This document shows positions 53,453-61,893 of a DNA stretch of 64,000 nucleotides, in pieces. The position numbers and the translations under genes were made by a program. The number at the start of each line of letters is the position of its first letter. Positions within the stretch are counted from its first letter, which is position 1. Below the pieces are notes generated by a model. It ran no database searches, had not been told where the DNA came from, and saw only the letters and a program-made list of their open reading frames with translations. The stretch covers positions 1 to 64,000 of IMG/VR virus record IMGVR_UViG_3300022752_000056, one strand, 5' to 3'. The DNA comes from a virus.

Positions 53453-53907
53453 TGAGATGGTATTCAAAAGTCAGTAGTGATATTAGTAATCTTCCTGGCT
53501 GTATTGAATACTTCTACAAAGAATTAGAAATAGCAAAGGCCGAAGCAAGAATACATGGAAATGTAGAGAAAGCTTCGGCCTCTTTGCCTGGTATTGTAGA
53601 ACAGAGATTCAATCAGTTACAAGAAATCGAAGGTATATTAGAATATCTTAACATAGAATTAAGAAGAACACGTAGTAAGGTGTTTAAAAAATATTTAGAA
53701 AATTATCAACGTGCGCTCTCAAGCAGAGATGTTGAAAAATATGTGGATGGCGAAGCAGATGTGGTTGACATGGAAAAAATTATTAACGAATTTGCCTTAT
53801 TGCGTAATCAATGGTTAGGAATTATCAAAGGGCTAGATATTAAACAGTGGCAATTAAGTAATATTATAAAATTACGAACTGCTGGATTAGAAGATATTAC
53901 TCTGTAA
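53452..53907 (+). CDS. Helical protein between UvsX and UvsW; UvsY-like role possible
   Basis: 151 residues, almost all helix: RWYSKVSSDISNLPGCIEYF, EGILEYLNIELRRTRSKVF, KKYLENYQRALSSRDVEKY, NIIKLRTAGLEDITL. Size, helicity and place between uvsX and uvsW suit the UvsY mediator, which loads UvsX onto gp32-covered DNA, and the C-terminal layout (Y-x-x-x-R.. aD-x-x-V) is loosely similar. Direct similarity to T4 UvsY is not convincing by eye. I recall close relatives in cyanophages annotated as hypothetical. Confidence 0.65.
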   Translation: MRWYSKVSSDISNLPGCIEYFYKELEIAKAEARIHGNVEKASASLPGIVEQRFNQLQEIEGILEYLNIELRRTRSKVFKKYLENYQRALSSRDVEKYVDGEADVVDMEKIINEFALLRNQWLGIIKGLDIKQWQLSNIIKLRTAGLEDITL

Positions 53908-53916
53908 TTGAATATT

Positions 53917-55107
53917 ATGTATATAGAAGACATCATAACACAAGTTTCACAAAATTTTAACCACTTGAACAGATTTGATAAAACTATTGTATTGAGTTTT
54001 TCTGAGCAGATATATAATGGTAAAGGTTTTACAGAAAAACAATCACAATTGGCTGTAAAAATCCTTAATAGATATGCCAAACCCATAAATCTTTCTTTAG
54101 GGTATGATATTAAACCATTTATTACCAATCCTGTGTTTAAATTTCAATTGAGAAAAATTAATTTGGATAAAAAAATCTCAATTGATATAGATGAAAACAA
54201 TGAAAAATATATTTCTGTAATTTTTCCATATGATGAAAAGTTAGTTCAAAAATTTAGGCAGGCCAAAGAAACTTTTAATCTTTGTATTTGGGATCCAGAC
54301 AAAAAATGTTGGGTTTTTAGCATGGATGAGAGGTCAATTGCATTTCTTTTTAAGTTAAAAAATGAAATTGCTTTTGAAGTAGACGAGGAAATTCAAAATC
54401 TTTTCAAACAAGCTGAAGATATTTTTTCTAATATAGAAAAATATATACCTGTAATTGACATTGATAATAATCAGGCAAAAATCATTAATAATTTACCTTA
54501 TTTTCCTGAAATTTCGTCTAAAGATTTGTTAAAATCTGTCTTTTTAGCTCGTGATTTATCAGTAACTACTTGGAGTGAACAAGTAGATATGTTGTTAAAA
54601 GAAAAAGTCGAAAATTTACCTATTTTAGAATTTTTAAATCACCCGCCTGGTGAAATTTATCATTGGAATTACGAAAAATTCCCAGATGTTGTGCTTTATA
54701 ACTTTTTAAAATACATCACTCCTGCCCTAATTATTGTTCCTGTAGGTGACGAATTTAATATTGTAAGTTATATTGTAGAAAATTTGAAAAAAGTAGGAAT
54801 AAACACCAGCGAAATTTCAGTATTATTTAGATTACCCAGTGATACAGGTATAGAATTTAACAATTTTGTAAAAGATAACACCTTAAACAATATTATAAGC
54901 CAAAATATTAACTTTTTTATAATTTGCGGAAAATTTCCCAAGACATTATTACGCACTGATGTTAAAATTAACAGTGTAATAAATTATTGTAGTACCAATG
55001 CACACTATACCATTCGAGAATTCGTACAAAATCACAAAAATGTTATTAACATGGTTAAAAAACATAATCAAAAGGAATTATTTTGGCCTCATGCAGAGTC
55101 ATTATAA
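53917..55107 (+). CDS. HARP-like domain protein coupled to UvsW
   Basis: 396 residues from ATG 53917; a TTG at 53908 is less likely. Residues about 97-147 (YISVIFPYDEKLVQKFRQ, then CIWDPDKKCWVFSMDE) have the pattern of HARP domains of SMARCAL1-type annealing helicases: an F-x-Y-strand, helix, D-x-x-x-K-x-W-x-F strand, helix. The rest is helical and Asn/Ile-rich without motifs; no helicase motifs are present. Its last 25 bp overlap the uvsW start. A role with UvsW in fork regression or annealing is inferred. Confidence 0.65.
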   Translation: MYIEDIITQVSQNFNHLNRFDKTIVLSFSEQIYNGKGFTEKQSQLAVKILNRYAKPINLSLGYDIKPFITNPVFKFQLRKINLDKKISIDIDENNEKYISVIFPYDEKLVQKFRQAKETFNLCIWDPDKKCWVFSMDERSIAFLFKLKNEIAFEVDEEIQNLFKQAEDIFSNIEKYIPVIDIDNNQAKIINNLPYFPEISSKDLLKSVFLARDLSVTTWSEQVDMLLKEKVENLPILEFLNHPPGEIYHWNYEKFPDVVLYNFLKYITPALIIVPVGDEFNIVSYIVENLKKVGINTSEISVLFRLPSDTGIEFNNFVKDNTLNNIISQNINFFIICGKFPKTLLRTDVKINSVINYCSTNAHYTIREFVQNHKNVINMVKKHNQKELFWPHAESL

Positions 55108-56537
55108 AAGACGAAGTAAATGTCAAGATTGAAAATTTAGATCTTGAAACTAGAAAGGCTCTAGTAAAAAAATTTAAGTTTGAAGATCCTACAGCTAGGT
55201 ATCGTCCTTCCTATAAATTAGGTCGTTGGGATGGTACTGTGAGCTTTTTTGGTCTAGGCGGCACCACCTATCTTTCAATGCTTCCTCAGGTTTTAGAATA
55301 TCTAGAACAAAAGAATTATCAAATTTCGTTAAATGATCAGCGAGCAAATTTCGAGCTTGCATTTTCTAAAATTTCTGAGGATTTTTGGGGTGAAAAAACA
55401 TGGCCCAAAGGACACGTTCATGAATTTCAAAGAATTATGTTGAGAGATGATCAGGTAGATGTTATTAATAAATTTTTAGAAAATCCACAATGCATACAAG
55501 AAATAGCCACAGGCTTTGGAAAGACCATAACCACTGCTACCTTGGCAAAATTATGTGAAAAATACGGTAGAACTATCACCATTGTACCAAACAAAAGCCT
55601 AGTAGAACAAACTGAAGAAGATTTTATAAACTGTGGGCTTGACGTCGGGGTGTATTACGGAGATAGAAAAGATATAGGATACACACATACCATTGCAACT
55701 TGGCAAAGTTTAAACATTTTAGATAAAAAATCTAAAGATGACGACGATATATTAAGCCTTGCAGAATTTCTTGAGGGTGTAAACTGTGTAATGGTAGATG
55801 AAGTTCACATGGCCAAAGCGGAAGTTCTTAAAAAATTACTAACACAAAATTTAAGTAATGCTTGTATACGTTGGGGACTTACCGGAACAGTACCTAAACA
55901 AGATTTTGAATTTCAAAGCCTACGTGCTAGTCTAGGAGAAGTAGTTAATAGAGTAGCCGCACATGAATTACAAGATAAAGGTATATTAGCAAACTGTAAC
56001 GTAAATATTATTCAAACTGCAGAATGGAAAGAATTTGGAAGTTATAAAGAAGAGTTAAAATATCTCGTGACAGATGACCAACGAATGTGTTATATTAGTA
56101 AATTATGTTCAGAAATATCGGAGTCGGGAAATACATTAATTTTAGTGGATAGAATAGAAAGCGGTGAGTTTCTTAATTCTAAATTAAAAGACTCAGTTTT
56201 TATTTCTGGAAAAGTTAAAACAAAGAATAGAAAAGAAGAATATGACGAAATTCAAACTGCTGATAACAAGATTATTGTGGCGACTTACGGTGTGGCCGCT
56301 GTGGGTATTAATATTCCTAGGATTTTTAATCTGGTTCTTTTGGAACCCGGAAAGAGCTTTGTCAGGGTTATACAATCTATTGGGCGAGGCATTAGAAGAG
56401 CTAAAGATAAAAACCACGTAGAGATCTGGGATCTCACCGCTTCTACCAAATATGCTAAACGTCATCTCACAGAACGTAAAAAGTTTTACAAGGATGCTCA
56501 GTATCCTTTTCAGATACAAAAGGTAAAGTATATATAA
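55083..56537 (+). CDS. uvsW: SF2 helicase UvsW
   Basis: 484 residues (T4 UvsW is 502). An N-terminal DNA-binding domain (about 1-110, with YKLGRWDGTVSFF) is followed by helicase motifs I ATGFGKT (142-148), II DEVH (239-242), III GLTGTVP, and VI QSIGRGIRRAKDK. UvsW regresses forks and unwinds R-loops, shifting T4 replication to the recombination mode. Start is TTG 55083 with AAGGA 7 nt upstream; no in-frame ATG gives the full N-terminus. Confidence 0.92.
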   Translation: MASCRVIIKDEVNVKIENLDLETRKALVKKFKFEDPTARYRPSYKLGRWDGTVSFFGLGGTTYLSMLPQVLEYLEQKNYQISLNDQRANFELAFSKISEDFWGEKTWPKGHVHEFQRIMLRDDQVDVINKFLENPQCIQEIATGFGKTITTATLAKLCEKYGRTITIVPNKSLVEQTEEDFINCGLDVGVYYGDRKDIGYTHTIATWQSLNILDKKSKDDDDILSLAEFLEGVNCVMVDEVHMAKAEVLKKLLTQNLSNACIRWGLTGTVPKQDFEFQSLRASLGEVVNRVAAHELQDKGILANCNVNIIQTAEWKEFGSYKEELKYLVTDDQRMCYISKLCSEISESGNTLILVDRIESGEFLNSKLKDSVFISGKVKTKNRKEEYDEIQTADNKIIVATYGVAAVGINIPRIFNLVLLEPGKSFVRVIQSIGRGIRRAKDKNHVEIWDLTASTKYAKRHLTERKKFYKDAQYPFQIQKVKYI

Positions 56538-57040
56538 TGCAAATTTTAACACTCGACAATAAAGCATTTTTTTTAAATGATCTACCTAAAGAAATAGAGG
56601 ACGATATGAGGTTTTGTGTATTAGACAATACTGATCCACAAAACCCTGATTACTTTTTTATTCCATTAATTTTTTTAGAAAGTTTTACAGGACCAGCAGC
56701 AGTATTACAAATAGGTGATCAAGAAATTACCATGCCATTAGATTGGTGTACCATAGTGGGGGATCCAGAAGTACCAGAAATGGAAGTGTTGCCATTAACC
56801 AGTCTAAATGATAGAGGATTTAAAACTTTCTGTTTTAACCCACTAAGTAGTTTTAAACCAGAATTTTTAGAAATTGATATTATAGATATATATCAGGACA
56901 TAAAATGGTATTTTCCTAAAATGCGTTCAGGTCAATTATTATGCACCCCGATTCATTCTGGAGATAAACCAACTTGTGCATATTTTGTCAAAGAAGTAAA
57001 TCGGCAAAGTGAAATATTAGATTATACAAGATGCTGGTAA
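56537..57040 (+). CDS. Conserved phage protein after UvsW, unknown function
   Basis: 167 residues. MQILTLDNKAFFLNDLP, PLDWCTIVGDPEVPEMEVLP and FNPLSSFKPEFLEI are recognisable as a protein that follows uvsW-type genes in cyanophage-like T4 phages, without known activity. It contains several Cys and Trp residues but no obvious metal site. ATG overlaps the uvsW stop (TAATG). Confidence 0.7.
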   Translation: MQILTLDNKAFFLNDLPKEIEDDMRFCVLDNTDPQNPDYFFIPLIFLESFTGPAAVLQIGDQEITMPLDWCTIVGDPEVPEMEVLPLTSLNDRGFKTFCFNPLSSFKPEFLEIDIIDIYQDIKWYFPKMRSGQLLCTPIHSGDKPTCAYFVKEVNRQSEILDYTRCW

Positions 57041-57043
57041 ATT

Positions 57044-57295
57044 ATGAATAAATGGCCTTATATATTTGAAAGTCCAGATGGAGGCGAAACTGTTTACATA
57101 AGACAGTATGGAGAAACTACAAGAAAATTATATCATGTTTCTGATAAGGCCTTGGAAAAATCCAACGAATTGAAAGAGATAACCTTATGGCATGAAATTA
57201 GAAAAGCCGCTAAAACTGATGAGACCTTGCAAAAAGCCATAGAGCAAGTTAAACTATTATATTACATAAAGACAAATAATGGCAGCAAAACTTGA
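57044..57295 (+). CDS. Small protein, unknown function
   Basis: 83 residues. An N-terminal strand segment (WPYIFESPDGGETVYIRQYG) is followed by a helix (DETLQKAIEQVKLLYYIK). No family recognised. It lies 3 bp after the previous gene and overlaps the next start by 17 bp, so it is part of the replication operon. Confidence 0.65.
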   Translation: MNKWPYIFESPDGGETVYIRQYGETTRKLYHVSDKALEKSNELKEITLWHEIRKAAKTDETLQKAIEQVKLLYYIKTNNGSKT

Positions 57296-57740
57296 CATAA
57301 AAAGAGAATTAGGAGCAGTTGATACTAGAAATTATGACTTCTATTCCGCCCTCACAGAAGAAGAAAAAAAGGCATTTAGTCCATATGTCTTAATGAGGTA
57401 TACATCCAATGTAAACTCGGATCGTGATGTACAAGAATGGTTTTTAGATACAACCAATGAATATGTAAACAAACATCATTGGCTGTTAAGCAAAAACCAT
57501 AAAGAACTTTTATGGAAATTATTTGCAGGCACCGGAACCGGTACAAAATTGTATCATCCTTATCTAGCAGCGGGTAAAAAAACAAAAACTGATAAAATTG
57601 AAAAACTACTAGCAGAACTTCATCCAACTAAAAAATTAGAAGACCTAAAACTATTAGCTAAACTTATGGATGATAATGATCGTAAAGAATTGTTTGATAA
57701 TCTTGGATTCGATGACAAGCAAAGAAAAGAATATTTGTAA
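57279..57740 (+). CDS. Clamp-loader small subunit candidate (gp62-like)
   Basis: 153 residues. LTEEEKKAFSPYVLMRYTSN followed by DVQEWFLDTTNEYVNKHHW resembles the short gp62-type proteins of cyanophage-like T4 phages, in which FSPYVLxRW is conserved as I recall. T4 gp62 (187 residues) is too divergent to compare by eye. gp62 works with gp44 to load the gp45 clamp. The neighbouring primase and helicase genes support a replication role. The gp44 and gp45 genes are not in this window. Confidence 0.5.
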   Translation: MAAKLDIKRELGAVDTRNYDFYSALTEEEKKAFSPYVLMRYTSNVNSDRDVQEWFLDTTNEYVNKHHWLLSKNHKELLWKLFAGTGTGTKLYHPYLAAGKKTKTDKIEKLLAELHPTKKLEDLKLLAKLMDDNDRKELFDNLGFDDKQRKEYL

Positions 57741-58436
57741 ATGATTGAAACTATCGAACAACCGTACAGTTGTAAACATTGTAATAAAAGTTTTATGAAG
57801 GAGAAAACTCTTATTGCTCATATGTGCGAACAAAAAAGGCGAATACTTCAAAAAGATGAAAAGCGTGTCCAAGCAGGGTACATGGCTTATAACAGATTTT
57901 ATACATTAACACAAAATTCAAAAAAAATAAAGACCTATGAAGAGTTCTGTGAAAGCAGTTATTATAACGCTTTTGTAAAATTTGGTAGTTTTATTAACAA
58001 TGTTAACCCATTGTATCCGGATAAATTTATAGATTATGTGATAAAAAGTGGCACCAAATTAGATCACTGGTGCAGAGATGAATTATACGAAACCTATCTA
58101 TTAGAAATGCTAAAGGTAGAACCAGTAGAAAGTGCTGTACAGAGGTCATTAGCAACTATGATGGACTGGGCAGACAATAATAATTCACAATTTAATCACT
58201 ATTTCAATTATGTCAGTTTGAACAGAGCGGTACACGATATTATAGATGGAAAAATAAGTCCTTGGATTATTCTAAATTGTAATTTTGGTAAAACCATGCT
58301 AAGTAAAATGAATAATGAACAATTAGACATGATTACCAATGTGATAGACATACCATTTTGGATGAAAAAATTTAAAGAACTACCTGCGGAAGTGGCATTG
58401 GTGCGTGAGATATGTAAAGAAACAGATATTAAATGA
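57741..58436 (+). CDS. C2H2 zinc-finger protein of unknown function
   Basis: 231 residues. Residues 9-28 (YSCKHCNKSF then LIAHMC) form a single C2H2-like finger, with Cys11, Cys14, a His near 27 and a following Cys. The rest is an all-helical domain (YEEFCESSYYNAFVKFGSF, DHWCRDELYETYLLEML). Similar finger-plus-helical proteins occur in cyanophage-like T4 genomes; function unknown. Start lies directly after the previous stop and the end overlaps the next ATG. Confidence 0.65.
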   Translation: MIETIEQPYSCKHCNKSFMKEKTLIAHMCEQKRRILQKDEKRVQAGYMAYNRFYTLTQNSKKIKTYEEFCESSYYNAFVKFGSFINNVNPLYPDKFIDYVIKSGTKLDHWCRDELYETYLLEMLKVEPVESAVQRSLATMMDWADNNNSQFNHYFNYVSLNRAVHDIIDGKISPWIILNCNFGKTMLSKMNNEQLDMITNVIDIPFWMKKFKELPAEVALVREICKETDIK

Positions 58437-58636
58437 CAAACATTAGGGTAGAAAATATTCCTCCAGGTTATATTTTAGAAATGGTAAGAGATATGAAAGC
58501 AGAAAACCTAGATTTTACCTTTTCATATCATCCTAGTACCTGGACAGAAAATTTTATAAAAATACCAAATTTTACGATTTTTTCGTTTCCTAATGCAAGA
58601 GATGCAACATACTTTATTCTAAAATGGAAAGTATAA
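58433..58636 (+). CDS. Small conserved-type protein
   Basis: 67 residues: a helix (PPGYILEMVRDMKAENL) and a strand/loop part (HPSTWTENFIKIPNF, FPNARDATYFILKW). No family recognised. ATGA overlap upstream and TAATG overlap downstream show tight coupling within the operon. Confidence 0.6.
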   Translation: MTNIRVENIPPGYILEMVRDMKAENLDFTFSYHPSTWTENFIKIPNFTIFSFPNARDATYFILKWKV

Positions 58637-59040
58637 TGAATAAAATTCTAATTAATGGTACATTTGACATTTTACATCTGGGACATATAAATCTATTAAG
58701 GCATGCTAGATCTTTTATAAATTCTTTTGTATATGTATTAATAGATAGCGATCGTAGAGTAAAAGAGTTAAAAGGATATAATCGCCCAGTTAATAATGAA
58801 TATCACAGAGCCAGTATGTTATTTGGTTTAAAATATGTAGACAGAGTTGACATATTTGATACTGACCAAGAACTTATAAATTACATAAAAAACTTTACGC
58901 CAGATATCATGCTAAAAGGTACCGACTACAAAGGTAAAGATATCATAGGGGCAGAATATTGTAAGAAAATAGAATTTTATGATAGACTTGAAAAATATTC
59001 AACTACTAATATAATTCAAAGTATTCTTAATCAACAATAA
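58636..59040 (+). CDS. Cytidylyltransferase-like nucleotidyltransferase (TagD/RfaE-C type)
   Basis: 134 residues from ATG 58636, which overlaps the preceding stop; an in-frame ATG at 58624 is possible. NGTFDILHLGHINLLRHAR is the HxGH signature of the nucleotidyltransferase superfamily, LIDSDRRVKELKG and RPVNNEYHRASML follow, and KYSTTNII near the end corresponds to the STTxII motif. Relatives activate glycerol-3-phosphate or heptose phosphates with CTP or ATP. Its substrate and its link to replication are unknown; it may act in sugar or surface modification. Confidence 0.85.
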   Translation: MNKILINGTFDILHLGHINLLRHARSFINSFVYVLIDSDRRVKELKGYNRPVNNEYHRASMLFGLKYVDRVDIFDTDQELINYIKNFTPDIMLKGTDYKGKDIIGAEYCKKIEFYDRLEKYSTTNIIQSILNQQ

Positions 59041-59096
59041 TCATATATACATATGCTTCAAAAAAAATTATTTAAAACATATTCAGAGACTTTAGC

Positions 59097-59666
59097 ATGC
59101 CTGATATTGACATAGATTTTGCAGACAGATCAAAAATACTGTCGCTAATACAACATGTACCTGCAACATTAACAAATAATAAAAAACATAATACCGGTAT
59201 ATATGTACATGATATACCTATAAACCCTTTGACCAATCAGGCCGCTATTGATTATGAAACAGCGGAAAAAAGAGGCTATTTTAAATTAGATTTTTTAAAT
59301 GTAGGTATATACAAAGATATACGCGACGAAAAACATCTACTATCTCTAGCCAATAAGGAGCCATTATGGGAACTACTAGAACAGGACGATTTTACCAACT
59401 TACTCTTTCACGTCAACGGACATGGTACTATATTAAGAACAATGAAACCAAAGACGATCGTCCAACTAGCGGCAGTTTTGGCTATGATACGTCCAGCGAA
59501 ACGCTATCTGATTGGGAAAGATTGGACTACAGTGATGAAGGAAGTTTGGAACAAACCTGAGGGTGATGAATATTATTTTAAAAAATCACACGCAGTAGCC
59601 TATGCCATGGCAGTGGTTGTACAGATGAATCTTATTTGTGAATCTATTTCGTACGAATATTCTTAA
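59097..59666 (+). CDS. Miniature DnaE-like (DNA polymerase III alpha) protein
   Basis: 189 residues carrying, in order, short versions of motifs of the 1160-residue DnaE: PDIDIDF (2-8; the catalytic Asp pair), HNTGIYV (31-37; DnaE HAGGVVI), KLDFLNV (63-69; DnaE KFDFLGL with the third catalytic Asp, here Asp65), LFHVNGHGTILRTMKP (103-118; DnaE FQLESRGMKDLIKRLQP), MIRPAK (130-135; DnaE RPGP), and FKKSHAVAYA (161-170; DnaE FNKSHSAAYA). PHP, most of the fingers and the beta-binding domains are absent. In-frame codons before the ATG spell IFRDFS, like the residues before SMPD in DnaE. Activity is unknown. Confidence 0.75.
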   Translation: MPDIDIDFADRSKILSLIQHVPATLTNNKKHNTGIYVHDIPINPLTNQAAIDYETAEKRGYFKLDFLNVGIYKDIRDEKHLLSLANKEPLWELLEQDDFTNLLFHVNGHGTILRTMKPKTIVQLAAVLAMIRPAKRYLIGKDWTTVMKEVWNKPEGDEYYFKKSHAVAYAMAVVVQMNLICESISYEYS

Positions 59667-60024
59667 CGGTTCTTACCAACTGAATACTTTTACGTTTAAC
59701 TCGTTTTTCTGTAATGTCATTTAGATTAACAATAGGTCCAAATAAGACTGATACATCCTTAATATTAAAAGTTTTTATTAAAGGACGAAAAACATACATT
59801 TCTTTTCTAAGGAAAATATTAATTGGTATTTTACGATTGCTTTCCCACCACCATACTTCGCCTAGTTCTAAAAACTTTTTACGATCTTCCTCTCCTCGTA
59901 CCATGGAAAGATCATAGATACTGACAACACTGTTGTCGAAATTGATTATTATTCCTACGTACTCTTTATCATTAGATTTTATACAACTGATAAACGGAAA
60001 ATTGTCTTGAAATTTATTGGACAT
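59644..60024 (-). CDS. Conserved phage protein with WWWESNRKIPINIF motif
   Basis: 126 residues from ATG 60024; an ATG at 60051 is inside the divergent gene start and less likely. ELGEVWWWESNRKIPINIFL is distinctive, and I recall it from proteins of cyanophage-like T4 phages with no known function. The C-terminus is basic (KRVKRKSIQLVR). Upstream on the minus strand are an extended -10 TGGTATAAT and a TATAAATA (60071-60064), both inside the divergent gene. Confidence 0.7.
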   Translation of the reverse strand: MSNKFQDNFPFISCIKSNDKEYVGIIINFDNSVVSIYDLSMVRGEEDRKKFLELGEVWWWESNRKIPINIFLRKEMYVFRPLIKTFNIKDVSVLFGPIVNLNDITEKRVKRKSIQLVRTVKNIRTK

Positions 60025-60031
60025 CCTAGCG

Positions 60032-60038
60032 ATAAATA
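60032..60038 (+). promoter_or_regulatory. Late promoter ATAAATA, leaderless spacing
   Basis: Followed by TTAAATT and ATG 60046, identical to the sites before 13293 and 48472. Confidence 0.65.
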
Positions 60039-60045
60039 TTAAATT

Positions 60046-60882
60046 ATGCAAATTATACCAGTCTATTTATATTCTAACACAATTGACGCTCAATTAGATT
60101 TGGATAACACCCTGCGAGGAGTTAACACTGTCATGTATCAAAGAGATCTAAAAATTCAAAAATCATTGAAAAATCAAATTCGTATACAGTTTAAAAACAG
60201 TGACCAAAAAAAGATTAGAATTTATAATACACAGACATTTGTCTTTTCAATGTTTGACAGTGTAAATCAGCAACAGGTTCTTAGTAAAAATTTAGAAGTA
60301 ATAGATGTTAATACCACTGCTACTAAAGGTTTAGCCCTGCTGACTTTATCAGAAAGCGACACAGCAGATTTAGAAAAAGGTAGTTATAATTATGCTATAA
60401 AGATGCAAGACGCTACAGGCAGCTATGTTCCAACCTATTCAAATGCATGGTTTAGTGTAGCAGGTGTTTTACATATCGAAAATGCTGGAGAGCCTATATT
60501 CAAAGATAGTATAAGCATAACTACCTTTACTAAATCTTATGTAGATGTAAACTCAAGATATGAACATTCTAGCGGTAATATCTATGCTCAACCAGAATTC
60601 AATGGCAATAATGCCATACAAACAGTGGCATTTTATATGACAGGCTATAAAGGTATGGTCAGAGTAGAAGGAACTTTAGATAATAGCCCAGGCGCCAGTG
60701 GTAATTACACATTAATAGCAAATAGAGGTTATGATAACTATACAGGTGTGGATACCCTAAATTTTACAGGTGTGTATTCTTATATTAGATTCATCCACAT
60801 ACCAAATCAGGGTCCAGGAGATCCTGATAATGATAATCCTAGTTACTACGGATCATTTGACAAAATTCTCTACAGAAGTTAA
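60046..60882 (+). CDS. Probable virion structural protein
   Basis: 278 residues, beta-rich. The N-terminal part (PVYLYSNTIDAQLDLD, RIQFKNSDQKKIRIYN, FVFSMFDS) looks like an adaptor domain of tail or baseplate-edge proteins; the C-terminal part (about 150-278; FYMTGYKGMVRVEG, YIRFIHIPNQGPGDP) resembles a jelly-roll-like domain. It is the only late-type gene embedded in the replication block and has its own leaderless-type late promoter, which supports a structural role. Confidence 0.65.
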   Translation: MQIIPVYLYSNTIDAQLDLDNTLRGVNTVMYQRDLKIQKSLKNQIRIQFKNSDQKKIRIYNTQTFVFSMFDSVNQQQVLSKNLEVIDVNTTATKGLALLTLSESDTADLEKGSYNYAIKMQDATGSYVPTYSNAWFSVAGVLHIENAGEPIFKDSISITTFTKSYVDVNSRYEHSSGNIYAQPEFNGNNAIQTVAFYMTGYKGMVRVEGTLDNSPGASGNYTLIANRGYDNYTGVDTLNFTGVYSYIRFIHIPNQGPGDPDNDNPSYYGSFDKILYRS

Positions 60883-60891
60883 ACTGTTTGT

Positions 60892-61893
60892 ATGAATCTC
60901 ATACAATCAAGTCTTATTGCAGCCTTACCACCTAAACGTAAATCAACACCCAGCGGTTGGATAAGTTTCAATGCTCCTTGTTGCCATAATCGAGGAGAAT
61001 CACATGACCGTAGACAACGAGGTGGACTGCTGATCAATTCGTCTGATAATAGTTTTCAATATCACTGTTTTAATTGTAATTTCAAAGCAGGATGGAGACC
61101 TGGGCAATTATTAACAAAAAACACACGACAACTTCTCTCATGGCTAGGTCTCGCAGAAAACGATATAGCCAAATTAAACTTATATGCGTTGAAAATCAAA
61201 GACCAAGAACACACACAGCAAGATCATATAATAAAACAAATAAAAGAAAAACCATTACCTGATAATAGTAAACCAATTGAAACCTGGCTAGAAGATGATA
61301 CGCATAGAGATCAACTTATACCAATAATTGACTATATTACAGACATAAGAGGTATGAATTGGGCATGGTACACTTGGTATTGGAGTCCTCAGGCAGGATA
61401 TCATGATAGAGTAATTATTCCCTTTTATCTCAACGATACCATAGTAGGTTATACAGCGAGAAAAATTAATCCAGGTAAACCTAAATATATCACAGATAGT
61501 CAACCTGGTTATGTATTCAACATAGACAAGCAATGCGATGAAAGACAATTCATCATATTAGTCGAAGGACAATTCGATGCAATCAGTGTAGACGGTTGTG
61601 CTATTATGACCAATGATCCTGGTAAAGAACAAATATTAAGATTAAAAACACTTAACAAAGAAATCATCGTAGTACCAGACAGAGATTCAGCAGGTGCCAA
61701 ACTCATACAAGCTGCGATAAACAATGATTGGTCAGTCAGCCTGCCGCCTTGGGAAGAACACTGTAAGGATGTAGCCGATGCTGTGAAACTCTACGGTAGA
61801 CTTTATACAATGATAACTATTTTGCATTATAAACAGTCAAACAAATTGAGATTAGAATTAATGAAACGAACATTGGAAAAACATGGCCAGTAA
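60892..61893 (+). CDS. 61: DNA primase gp61
   Basis: 333 residues (T4 gp61 is 342). Zinc-binding region with Cys30/Cys31/His32 and HCFNC (58-62), then a Toprim domain: ILVEGQFDA (222-230, Glu225) and VPDRDSAG (261-268, Asp263 and Asp265). It makes RNA primers on the lagging strand in complex with gp41. It lies 9 bp after a late structural gene and overlaps gp41 by 11 bp. No Shine-Dalgarno is obvious at its ATG. Confidence 0.92.
   Translation: MNLIQSSLIAALPPKRKSTPSGWISFNAPCCHNRGESHDRRQRGGLLINSSDNSFQYHCFNCNFKAGWRPGQLLTKNTRQLLSWLGLAENDIAKLNLYALKIKDQEHTQQDHIIKQIKEKPLPDNSKPIETWLEDDTHRDQLIPIIDYITDIRGMNWAWYTWYWSPQAGYHDRVIIPFYLNDTIVGYTARKINPGKPKYITDSQPGYVFNIDKQCDERQFIILVEGQFDAISVDGCAIMTNDPGKEQILRLKTLNKEIIVVPDRDSAGAKLIQAAINNDWSVSLPPWEEHCKDVADAVKLYGRLYTMITILHYKQSNKLRLELMKRTLEKHGQ

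Noticed and set aside
53452-53907. Firm assignment as UvsY
   Set aside because: Position and helicity fit, but residue-level similarity to T4 UvsY is not convincing, so the symbol was withheld.
59060-59067. Run of eight A as a frameshift site feeding the mini-DnaE frame
   Set aside because: After a -1 shift there the frame meets TAA at 59073-59075, so it cannot reach the mini-DnaE.
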